Below, piece after piece: positions 14,442 through 21,184 of a stretch of DNA of 35,412 nucleotides. Source of the stretch: Sphingomonadales bacterium (GTDB taxonomy: Bacteria; Pseudomonadota; Alphaproteobacteria; Sphingomonadales; Sphingomonadaceae); NCBI GenBank assembly GCA_021298455.1, contig JAJTFR010000031.1:1-35412 (forward strand), in the 5' to 3' direction. The position numbers and the translations under genes were made by a program. The stretch's first letter is position 1. Each line of letters starts with the position of its first letter. The notes beneath the pieces are model-generated. The model saw only the letters and a list, made by a program, of their open reading frames with translations, did not search any database and was not told the origin of the DNA.

Positions 14442-16535
14442 TTAAAAGCTCAATCTTGCGGTGAGTCGGAAATCACGTCCAGAAAGCGGCACAAAATCCT
14501 TGGTGAACGACGCGGCGCGGCGGGCGGTTACATCGAAGATATTGTTGGACGACGCGATGAACACAATATTTCGATCAGCGCCAAGGGGGCGCCAACTGAC
14601 CGAAGCGTTGACCATAGTGAAGCCCGCCGTGTCGGTTTCGAAGGCTGCCGTCCGCTTCTGATCGGCTGACCATTCCACTTCACCGCGCAGATCAAGCGCG
14701 CCGCTCTTCAGTTCTGCGCCGCCCAGCAGGCGGAGCGGCGGGATGCGCGGAACTGGTCCGCCGCCATTCGAAATGGTTGCGCGCGTATGGTCGGCGACCC
14801 CATCGACCACAAAGTCAAAGCCGCCGATCTGGCCCAGTCGCGCCGAGAGTTCGGCCTCGAAGCCCCAAAAGCGGGCTTTGTTTTGGAAATATTGGAAAAC
14901 CGGCAGATTATCCTCTTCGGCGCCGGTAGCGTCTTCATAGATGAAGTTACTGAACCAGTTTGAATAGACGGTTGCGGTCGCTTTCACATTCGGGCTGTCG
15001 TAGCGTGCATAAAGCTCGAGATTCCATGCCTTCTCGCTGTCGAGCGTGGGGTCGCCAATTTCATAGGCCTGCGTTGCGATATGCGGTCCATCGGAGAACA
15101 GTTCTTCGACTGCTGGGGCTCGCGCGGTGCGAGATGCGTTCATGCCCAGCTTCAGGCTGCTGAATAGATAGGCAGCACCCATGGCGGCTGATACATTGTT
15201 AAAGGTTCGTTCGAGGCCCCGCGTCTGCGCTTCCTGCGTCACGCTGTCATAGCGCAAGGCACCCTCGATTTCGAAATTGCCCCAGCCATATTCTTGGAAT
15301 GTGAAAAGACCCAATTGGCGTGTTCGGTTAGGCGGCACAAATGCTTCGGCGCCGATAGCCTCGAAGTCGCGTGTCAGATACTGGACGCCGCTGGCCCCGC
15401 GCCAGCCGTTACGATTGGCCTGCACGGCTTCGAAACGGGCTTCAATGCCGTCGCTGTTGAAGACAGTGCCGATTTCGTCGCCTTCAAATTCCGTGTGCGT
15501 ATAGTCGGCATAGCCTGCCCGGAATGTCAGTTTCTCGATAAAGTCCCCGCTGGTTTCGACCTCGCCGCGGAGGTCGGCGCGATATTGGCGTAGCCCGATG
15601 GTGACATCTTCTTCACCCTTTGCGCCCATCGCGATTTTTTCGCCGGCACTCGCTTCTTCACCGCCATGGGCGTGCGCGGTGCCCGGGCGCGAGGGAATGC
15701 CGTAGCTTGTGTCGTAAATGCTGAACGACGCACCAAGATTGCCGCGTTCCCCGATAAAGGCCGCGCCGACGCCCGCGCTCCAGCTTTCGACGGCACTGTT
15801 GGGAATGCGCCCGCGATTTTCAGCAGCCTCCCGCAATTCCTCGGCTTCGTCGAGATGGCCCTCGGTAGCCTCCTCATCGGCGAGTTCGAGTACCTCTTCG
15901 CGAAGCTCGGGGGAGAGTTGATAACCGCCGATGCGCATATCGTCGCTTTTACGATAGCTACCGTCGACATGGACGACAATGCGGTTGGCCAAAGCCACGT
16001 CAACCGACGCGCCGCCCGACCATTCACTCGCTGCGCTGCCATAGCCGCCCAGCACGTCAACATGCGCCGGGGCCTCGGGGATTGAACGGGGAATCCGCTT
16101 GTCGATTGCGTTGACCGCGCCGCCCACAGCTTGGCCACCGAAAAGCAAAACCGCCGGTCCGCGCAATACCTCTATCCGCTCGGTGGTCAGTGTTTCGATC
16201 GTCACGGCGTGGTCAGCCGAGGTATTCGACGCGTCGATATTGCCGATGCCGTCAGTCAACACCGCGACGCGATTGCCCTGAAAGCCGCGCAAGACCGGGC
16301 GCGACGATCCGGGGCTAAAGCTTGTCGCAGAAATGCCGGGAAGCGATGTCAGCGTATCACCAATCTGGCCGCGTGATTGTTGGGCGAGATCTTCTCCGGC
16401 AAGGGCAGAGGTGCCCGCCAGCAGATCGAGCTTCTCAAAATAGGGGGCGGTGACGACAATTTCGCCGGTGCGGTGAAAGCTCCGTGGATTGATTGTGTGT
16501 TTCGACCAACTGATGTCAATACCTGCTAATTTCAA
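14442..16535 (-). CDS. TonB-dependent receptor, ZnuD-like (probable zinc uptake), 5' end defective
   Basis: An outer-membrane TonB-dependent receptor. The frame encodes about 697 residues. The plug is clear (LTSLPGISATSFSPGSSRPV, VLTDGIGNIDASNTSADHAV, ERIEVLRGPAVLLFG), and the barrel ends in the expected terminal Phe (FRLTARLSF). The segment YGIPSRPGTAHAHGG (residues about 278-292, H288 and H290) and the following acidic stretch resemble the metal-binding loop of ZnuD zinc receptors. A strongly acidic helical insert lies at about 210-242. The N-terminus is odd: the only start is a TTG at 16535, an in-frame TGA lies just upstream, no ATG or GTG occurs before the plug, and no signal peptide is present. 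The given start is therefore a frame limit, not a confident start. Confidence 0.8.
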   Translation of the reverse strand: MKLAGIDISWSKHTINPRSFHRTGEIVVTAPYFEKLDLLAGTSALAGEDLAQQSRGQIGDTLTSLPGISATSFSPGSSRPVLRGFQGNRVAVLTDGIGNIDASNTSADHAVTIETLTTERIEVLRGPAVLLFGGQAVGGAVNAIDKRIPRSIPEAPAHVDVLGGYGSAASEWSGGASVDVALANRIVVHVDGSYRKSDDMRIGGYQLSPELREEVLELADEEATEGHLDEAEELREAAENRGRIPNSAVESWSAGVGAAFIGERGNLGASFSIYDTSYGIPSRPGTAHAHGGEEASAGEKIAMGAKGEEDVTIGLRQYRADLRGEVETSGDFIEKLTFRAGYADYTHTEFEGDEIGTVFNSDGIEARFEAVQANRNGWRGASGVQYLTRDFEAIGAEAFVPPNRTRQLGLFTFQEYGWGNFEIEGALRYDSVTQEAQTRGLERTFNNVSAAMGAAYLFSSLKLGMNASRTARAPAVEELFSDGPHIATQAYEIGDPTLDSEKAWNLELYARYDSPNVKATATVYSNWFSNFIYEDATGAEEDNLPVFQYFQNKARFWGFEAELSARLGQIGGFDFVVDGVADHTRATISNGGGPVPRIPPLRLLGGAELKSGALDLRGEVEWSADQKRTAAFETDTAGFTMVNASVSWRPLGADRNIVFIASSNNIFDVTARRAASFTKDFVPLSGRDFRLTARLSF

Positions 16536-16546
16536 TGTTATAACAT
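16535..16546. promoter_or_regulatory. Fur/Zur-like palindrome at the receptor 5' end
   Basis: A perfect 12-base palindrome, ATGTTATAACAT, lies at the 5' edge of the receptor frame. AT-rich palindromes with a GTTATAAC core are typical of Zur operators, and the downstream gene is ZnuD-like. On the minus strand the palindrome includes TATAAC, which could be a -10 element, so a bound repressor would block transcription. The pairing of site and receptor is inference. The rest of the 162-base gap to cysK shows nothing else clear. Confidence 0.5.
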
Positions 16547-16697
16547 ATCAAGATATTTTCGCAGAGTTTCGATGAACGGGCATTGAGACGCGACGAGAGA
16601 TTGAGGCGGGCAAAGTCGACGTTTTCCCTGGCAACCTTTTTCCAAATTAGGCCCGCGCCGCTTGCACAGAGTTGCAACCGCAACTAACGAAAGCAGT

Positions 16698-17690
16698 ATG
16701 ACTGCTATTGCATCCACACTCGATCTTATCGGAAATACGCCGCTGGTCCTGCTGAAGGGGCCGAGTGCGGAAACCGGTTGCGAAATCTATGGCAAGTGCG
16801 AATTTGCCAACCCCGGGGCGTCGGTGAAAGACCGGGCGGCGCTGTTCATCGTCCGCGATGCAGAAGCGCAGGGGTTGCTCAAGCCCGGCGGCACGATTGT
16901 CGAGGGAACGGCCGGGAACACCGGCATCGGGCTCGCGCTCGTTGGAAACGCGCTTGGCTATCGCACGATCATTGTCATGCCCGAAACGCAAAGCCAGGAG
17001 AAAAAGGACACGCTGCGTGCGCTTGGTGCCCAACTGGTGCTGGTGCCCGCTGCTCCTTTTTCCAACCCTGGCCATTTCGTCCACACATCTCGCCGTATCG
17101 CCGAAGAAACAGAAAATGCCGTCTGGGCAAACCAGTTTGATAATATCGCCAACCGCAAGGCACATATTGAAACCACGGCTGAAGAAATCTGGACGCAGAT
17201 GGATGGTCGGATCGATGGCTTCACCTGTGCAGCGGGCACCGGCGGTACGATAGCGGGCGTCGGTCTGGGGCTGAAAGCAAAGGATGAGGCGGTTACCATC
17301 GCGCTCAGCGATCCACACGGCGCTGCGCTTTACAACTTTTATGCCCATGGCGAATTGCGGGCAGAGGGCAATTCGGTCGCCGAGGGCATCGGGCAGGGCC
17401 GGATTACCGCAAATCTGGAAGGCGCGCCGATCGACACGCAATTTCGCATTTCGGACGAAGACGGTTTGGTCTGGGTGCGCCGGCTGCTAGCAGAAGAGGG
17501 GCTATGCCTCGGACTGTCGTCGGGCATCAACGTTGCGGGCGCGGTTGAATTGGCGCGGCAATTGGGTCCGGGCAAGCGGATCGCAACGATCCTGTGCGAC
17601 ACTGGTTTTCGTTATCTTTCGACGCTTTATAACCCTCAATGGATGCAGGCAAAGGGTTTGGCGCCTATGCCATGGCAACTGGACTATTGA
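16698..17690 (+). CDS. cysK: Cysteine synthase A (O-acetylserine sulfhydrylase, PLP enzyme)
   Basis: A fold-type II PLP enzyme that makes cysteine from O-acetylserine and sulfide. The 330-residue product has LDLIGNTPLVLL at the N-terminus, the PLP lysine K44 in NPGASVKDRAA, the substrate loop EGTAGNTGIGLA, the phosphate-binding loop AAGTGGTIAGVG, and SSGINVAGAVELA near the C-terminus. The substrate loop reads GTAGNTG where CysK of enterobacteria has PTSGNTG; this TAGNTG form is frequent in alphaproteobacterial cysteine synthases, so a cystathionine beta-synthase-like activity cannot be excluded. The ATG at 16698 has only a weak GAAAG upstream. The gene is divergent from the receptor. Confidence 0.88.
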   Translation: MTAIASTLDLIGNTPLVLLKGPSAETGCEIYGKCEFANPGASVKDRAALFIVRDAEAQGLLKPGGTIVEGTAGNTGIGLALVGNALGYRTIIVMPETQSQEKKDTLRALGAQLVLVPAAPFSNPGHFVHTSRRIAEETENAVWANQFDNIANRKAHIETTAEEIWTQMDGRIDGFTCAAGTGGTIAGVGLGLKAKDEAVTIALSDPHGAALYNFYAHGELRAEGNSVAEGIGQGRITANLEGAPIDTQFRISDEDGLVWVRRLLAEEGLCLGLSSGINVAGAVELARQLGPGKRIATILCDTGFRYLSTLYNPQWMQAKGLAPMPWQLDY

Positions 17691-17724
17691 CTAAAACCGA
17701 TCCATCCTTGTTGCAGGAGTAATC

Positions 17725-17985
17725 ATGGCGCGTTCAAATGTATCTGCCCTCCAGCGCATTCAAGTGGGTGTATTAGGCCTGCTGGCCGTGCTGCTGTTCG
17801 TCTATATTGCCAATTTGATATTGGAACGGGTGCCGTCCAGGAATACCTCCACTGCGGTGGAAGGCGCACCTGCGGCCGGCGGGTCGGCTAAGCTCAAGGA
17901 CGAACCCCTAGCCGAACTGGGCGTGACGCCTGTGGTCGAGGAAAACCCTGAAACCGCAAAGGCTGCGCAGTCGGCGCCGCGATAA
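17725..17985 (+). CDS. Small single-pass membrane protein, unknown function
   Basis: I do not recognise a named family. The 86-residue product has a short basic N-terminus, a membrane helix at about 12-33 (VGVLGLLAVLLFVYIANLIL) and an Ala/Pro/Glu-rich tail that is probably periplasmic and unstructured. AGGAG lies seven bases before the ATG. It is followed after a single base by the next membrane protein gene, so the two are very likely made together and may form a complex. The tail contains DEPLAELGVTPVVEENPETA, the only stretch with an ordered look. Confidence 0.75.
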   Translation: MARSNVSALQRIQVGVLGLLAVLLFVYIANLILERVPSRNTSTAVEGAPAAGGSAKLKDEPLAELGVTPVVEENPETAKAAQSAPR

Positions 17986-17986
17986 A

Positions 17987-18790
17987 ATGCCGCGATGGAA
18001 ATGGCTTTGGGCAATTGTGCCGGCCGGCTTGTGCGTGGCGATTGCACTTGCTGGTGCATGGTTTTTTCTAAGCCGCGCCAATGAGGCGCCGTCGACAACG
18101 AAGATCATCGTTCTGTCCAGCGTGCCGTTGCAATGGGGCGAGGCTGATATTGCCGCGATTGCGCAGGGCCAGGGGCGGCCCGATCCGCTCATTGCTCGCC
18201 TGTCAGAGGCGGGATCAGTCAGCTTCGCCGACTCCGTGGCGCAGATCCAGGCGGGGCGGCCCGACATTGCCTTGTTGATACAGCCACGCGCCCTGTCGCC
18301 CGATGAAATGGTGCGGTTGGATAAATGGGTCCGCGCTGGCGGGCGCTTGCTGTTATTTGCCGACCCGGCGTTCCAATGGCCGAGCGAGCAGCCGATCGGC
18401 GATCCGGACCGTCCATTGTTTACATCGCTGCTGTCGCCACTTTTTCAATATTGGGGCCTCGAACTTGCTTTCCCGATGGATGCCGAGGGCGCGGTCGTTG
18501 CTGCAAATCTGTCAGACCATGATGTAAAGCTGGCCTCGCCTGGGATTTGGCAGGCGATTGAAGACGCGAAAGGCAGCGCCAGCTGCCGCATCGATCTGGG
18601 GAGATATATGGCGGAATGCCGACCGGGAAAGGGGCAAGCCATCCTTGTGGCTGATGCCGACATGCTGGAGGCAAGTATGTGGCAGTCGGCAATTCCTGGT
18701 GTTGATACCAGCGATAACATCGAATGGCTGATTTGGGCGATCGGCCGACTCCGCGCGGGTGAGCGTGTTGTAGGCCACGCCGGGATTTGA
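17987..18790 (+). CDS. DUF4350-like membrane-anchored protein
   Basis: The 267-residue product has an N-terminal membrane helix (LWAIVPAGLCVAIALAGAWF, about residues 7-26) and a periplasmic or outward-facing domain. The core LLIQPRALSPDEMVRLDKWV followed by AGGRLLLFADP resembles DUF4350 and GldG-type domains, in which a Rossmann-like fold is built around an x-x-L-x-x-W-V-x-x-G-G motif. No enzymatic residues are evident. Two cysteines (ASCRIDLGRYMAECRPGKG) may form a disulfide. It starts one base after the stop of the small membrane protein and ends directly at the dcw regulatory region. A gliding or ABC-transport role, as for GldG, is not supported by neighbours here. Confidence 0.7.
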   Translation: MPRWKWLWAIVPAGLCVAIALAGAWFFLSRANEAPSTTKIIVLSSVPLQWGEADIAAIAQGQGRPDPLIARLSEAGSVSFADSVAQIQAGRPDIALLIQPRALSPDEMVRLDKWVRAGGRLLLFADPAFQWPSEQPIGDPDRPLFTSLLSPLFQYWGLELAFPMDAEGAVVAANLSDHDVKLASPGIWQAIEDAKGSASCRIDLGRYMAECRPGKGQAILVADADMLEASMWQSAIPGVDTSDNIEWLIWAIGRLRAGERVVGHAGI

Positions 18791-18805
18791 TGGGAAATCA
18801 TGGGA
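18791..18805 (+). promoter_or_regulatory. Paired TGGGA direct repeat, possible upstream MraZ site
   Basis: TGGGA AATCA TGGGA: two identical pentamers separated by five bases, the spacing described for MraZ operators (TGGGN repeats). They lie about 90 bases upstream of the -35 element and immediately after the preceding stop codon. A third TGGGA at 18861 is out of phase. Two short repeats can occur by chance. Confidence 0.35.
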
Positions 18806-18893
18806 GGCCGACAACGGCGTTGAAATTAATTGTGTAAAAACAATATGATGATTTATTTTTTGGGAAGTGGTTCAGGCCCTTGATCGAGCTATT

Positions 18894-18922
18894 ATGACAG
18901 CAGTGAAATATTTAAATATAAT
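18894..18922 (+). promoter_or_regulatory. Sigma-70-type promoter of the dcw cluster
   Basis: ATGACA at 18894-18899 and TATAAT at 18917-18922 are separated by 17 bases: a perfect -10 and a five-of-six -35 at ideal spacing. It sits in the AT-rich block, with a predicted start of transcription near 18929. This is the best promoter-like sequence in the window. Confidence 0.65.
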
Positions 18923-18956
18923 AAAAACAGATATTTATGTAGTTTTTGTACTTTAG

Positions 18957-18992
18957 TCCCATAGAATCCCTCTTTTCACCCACGTTTTCCCT
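18957..18992 (-). promoter_or_regulatory. Candidate MraZ operator: four phased GGG boxes
   Basis: Read on the minus strand the boxes are AGGGA, TGGGT, AGGGA and TGGGA, separated by 5, 6 and 5 bases. In E. coli, MraZ binds TGGGN repeats spaced by 5 bases near the start of transcription of its own operon. The array here begins about 28 bases after the predicted transcription start, a position suited to autorepression. The boxes point away from mraZ, which is unusual. Confidence 0.5.
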
Positions 18993-19052
18993 TGGTATGA
19001 CCCCCTTATTCCGGGGTGGAATCCAATATGTCGTGCGTTCGCAGGAGCGTCA

Positions 19053-19086
19053 TCGCAAAGGCTATGCGGCCTTTGCGACAAGGAGG
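19053..19086 (+). promoter_or_regulatory. Leader hairpin followed by AAGGAGG
   Basis: TCGCAAAGGC (19053-19062) pairs perfectly with GCCTTTGCGA (19069-19078) around a six-base loop, TATGCG. There is no T run after it, so it is not a standard terminator. AAGGAGG (19080-19086) follows at once but lies 33 bases before the mraZ GTG, too far to serve it directly. It may modulate ribosome access or leader stability; that is inference. Confidence 0.45.
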
Positions 19087-19119
19087 ATTTGCCCAAGCAG
19101 GTGAGGGGTCTTCGGGTAC

Positions 19120-19611
19120 GTGTCTTCCTTCGTTGTCTATGCCGGTTCCGGACTGTCGACGATCGATGGCAAGGGGCGCGTCACCATTCCTGCAGAGCTG
19201 CGCGATACTGTGGCGCAGGCGTCTGGCGAGAATATTGTCTGCCTCGCGCGTCATCCCAGCCTACCCTGCCTGATCGGCTATGGTCGCGCCGAACGTCAGA
19301 AATTGCGGGAAGATATCGAGACCCAGTGGAAGGCTGCGGTCGAGCGTGGCGGTGAATTTGATCGCGAAACGGCCGGTGTTGTCGCGTCCTCGATTTTTGA
19401 AACAGCCTTTGAAAGCAGCGGCCGCTTCGTACTCCAGCCGATGCTGCGCCATTTCGGTCGACTGAATGAAAAGGCCTTTTTCTTCGGGGCCACAACGCAT
19501 TTCATGCTGTGGAACCCCGAAATATTTATGGATTCCGCCCCGCCTGCTTTCGCGCATGTTCGCGAAGAGCTGGAATATTGGCTGGGCGAACATGGAAGGC
19601 GCGGCAAATGA
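19120..19611 (+). CDS. mraZ: MraZ, transcriptional regulator of the dcw cluster
   Basis: MraZ is a ring-forming SpoVT/AbrB-fold protein that represses its own dcw operon. The 163-residue product contains the first AbrB repeat [19 protein letters not shown] (residues about 13-31) with the canonical D-x-K-G-R core. The second repeat is more degenerate ([15 protein letters not shown], about residues 99-113), as is common. The start used is GTG at 19120, the only reasonable one after the in-frame TGA at 19102; GAGGGG lies 11 bases upstream, a wider gap than usual. The stop overlaps rsmH by four bases (ATGA). Confidence 0.9.
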   Translation: MSSFVVYAGSGLSTIDGKGRVTIPAELRDTVAQASGENIVCLARHPSLPCLIGYGRAERQKLREDIETQWKAAVERGGEFDRETAGVVASSIFETAFESSGRFVLQPMLRHFGRLNEKAFFFGATTHFMLWNPEIFMDSAPPAFAHVREELEYWLGEHGRRGK

Positions 19612-20561
19612 CGCAGCCTTCTCCTCATATTCCAGTCCTTCTGGATGAAGTGATTCACTCTCTGGCCATCACCCCTGGTTCAGATGTTGTGGATGGCACC
19701 TTTGGTGCAGGCGGTTACAGCCGGGCTATCCTGGCTGCGGGGGCGCGCGTTCATGCATTTGATCGCGACCCCGATGCGCTTGCGGCAGGTGCTGACCTTG
19801 CAGAGCGGAGTGGTGGTGCCTTGCGCTTCCACTCCGCCTGCTTTTCCGAAATGGATAAGCGGCTGGCCGAAGCTGGCGTTACTCAGGTGGACGCCGTCGT
19901 CCTCGATATCGGCGTATCCTCGATGCAGATCGATCAGGCTGACCGCGGCTTTTCTTTCCAGAAGGAAGGGCCGCTTGACATGCGCATGAGCCAGTCAGGG
20001 GAAAGCGCGGCGGATTTCGTCAACACTGCCGACGAGGCCGAAATCGCGAATGTCATCTTTCTCTATGGCGAAGAGCCGAAGTCGCGGCGCATCGCGCGCG
20101 CGATTGTCGCTGCACGCCCGATCGATACGACCACGCGTCTTGCGGAAATCGTCCGCAAAGCACTCGGTCATCGTCCTGGTGCTCCCAAAGACCCCGCGAC
20201 GCGCACCTTTCAGGCGCTGCGTATCCATGTGAACCGCGAACTTGACGAACTGACTGCAGGTCTTGCCGCTGCCGAGCGCATCCTGAAGCCCGGCGGCCGC
20301 CTTGTGATCGTCAGCTTTCACAGTCTGGAAGACCGGATCGTGAAGCAGTTTCTGCGCGACCGCAGCGGATCGACGGCATCGGGATCACGACATATGCCCA
20401 TCGTCAAGGCTGCGAACGAGCCTACATTCGAAAAACCGGCCAAGGCTATCCGTCCGGGAGCGCGCGAAATTGCCGCGAACCCGCGCGCTCGTTCATCCAC
20501 ATTGCGTTCCGCCATCCGTACGGCGGCACCGGTCTGGGATCAGCAGGAGCTTGCAGCATGA
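19608..20561 (+). CDS. rsmH: 16S rRNA (cytosine1402-N4)-methyltransferase
   Basis: RsmH (MraW) methylates N4 of C1402 in the 16S rRNA P-site. The 317-residue product begins at the ATG inside the mraZ stop, giving [14 protein letters not shown], the standard start of the family. Motif I for AdoMet is [16 protein letters not shown]. Other marks are [54 protein letters not shown] and [17 protein letters not shown]. The stop overlaps ftsL (ATGA). Confidence 0.97.
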   Translation: MTQPSPHIPVLLDEVIHSLAITPGSDVVDGTFGAGGYSRAILAAGARVHAFDRDPDALAAGADLAERSGGALRFHSACFSEMDKRLAEAGVTQVDAVVLDIGVSSMQIDQADRGFSFQKEGPLDMRMSQSGESAADFVNTADEAEIANVIFLYGEEPKSRRIARAIVAARPIDTTTRLAEIVRKALGHRPGAPKDPATRTFQALRIHVNRELDELTAGLAAAERILKPGGRLVIVSFHSLEDRIVKQFLRDRSGSTASGSRHMPIVKAANEPTFEKPAKAIRPGAREIAANPRARSSTLRSAIRTAAPVWDQQELAA

Positions 20562-21184
20562 CCCTGGCAATGAAGCGCCTCAAGAATATTGGCTGGCTTG
20601 CGCTTGTATTCATGGTAGCCGTGCTCCTCTACCCGCTGTCGCTCAATGTCGCCGCGCTGCATAGCGATCTGACGCGGATCGACCGTGACATTCTCGAAAC
20701 TCGCCAGGAAATCAGTTTTTTGCAGGCTGAGATCCGCACCCGAGCCAGTGTCGCGCAACTCGAAGAGTGGAATCAGCTACTTTACGGTTACGAGCCGCCC
20801 CGCGCCGACCAATTCATTGATGGCGAACGTGGCCTGGCTAGCATTGGCGGTGCAGCTGAAGGCGTAAAGCCAGTGCTGGTTGCAGTCGACATGCCTGCAG
20901 GCGAAGTGGGCGGCGTTGGTGCCGTCCCATCGGCACCGACCGACATTGACGATGTGGCTCCCGCAATCGTGCGCACTGCTTCGGCGCTTCTGCCTTCATC
21001 AAGCGAAAAATCTTCCCCGAAAGCTGCAGTGCCTGCGAAGGAAAAGTCGGCTGCTCAGCCAGCTGCCAAGGCAAAAACGCAAACCCGTACAGAGCGTCTT
21101 GCAAATATCGACGAAAAATTGCTTTCTGATAATCTGATGCGCGAAATCCAGACCCGATCCGACCGGGAGCGTAGATCACAATGA
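20558..21184 (+). CDS. ftsL: FtsL-like cell division protein
   Basis: FtsL is a bitopic protein that joins FtsB and FtsQ and activates FtsWI at the septum. The 208-residue product has a membrane helix at about 12-34 ([21 protein letters not shown]) and then a heptad-like coil ([37 protein letters not shown]). About 110 further residues are low-complexity, rich in Ala, Pro, Val and Lys; many FtsL proteins end shortly after the coil. Sequence identity between FtsL families is weak, so the call rests on topology and on the place between rsmH and ftsI. Both junctions are ATGA overlaps. Confidence 0.8.
   Translation: MTLAMKRLKNIGWLALVFMVAVLLYPLSLNVAALHSDLTRIDRDILETRQEISFLQAEIRTRASVAQLEEWNQLLYGYEPPRADQFIDGERGLASIGGAAEGVKPVLVAVDMPAGEVGGVGAVPSAPTDIDDVAPAIVRTASALLPSSSEKSSPKAAVPAKEKSAAQPAAKAKTQTRTERLANIDEKLLSDNLMREIQTRSDRERRSQ

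Larger units (their letters stand above)
18791..19119. other. Intergenic regulatory region upstream of the dcw cluster
   Basis: This 329-base stretch has no gene I can support. It holds, in order: a TGGGA pair directly after the stop at 18790, a markedly AT-rich block from about 18819 to 18957, a near-consensus promoter, a phased array of CCC/GGG boxes, a ten-pair hairpin, and a strong ribosome-binding-like sequence. If the promoter is used, the mraZ transcript has a leader of about 190 bases. Confidence 0.75.

Noticed and set aside
19028-19273. A possible leader peptide or small gene starting at ATG 19028, overlapping mraZ.
   Set aside because: It has no ribosome-binding site, runs through the hairpin, overlaps the conserved mraZ N-terminus in another frame and resembles no family.
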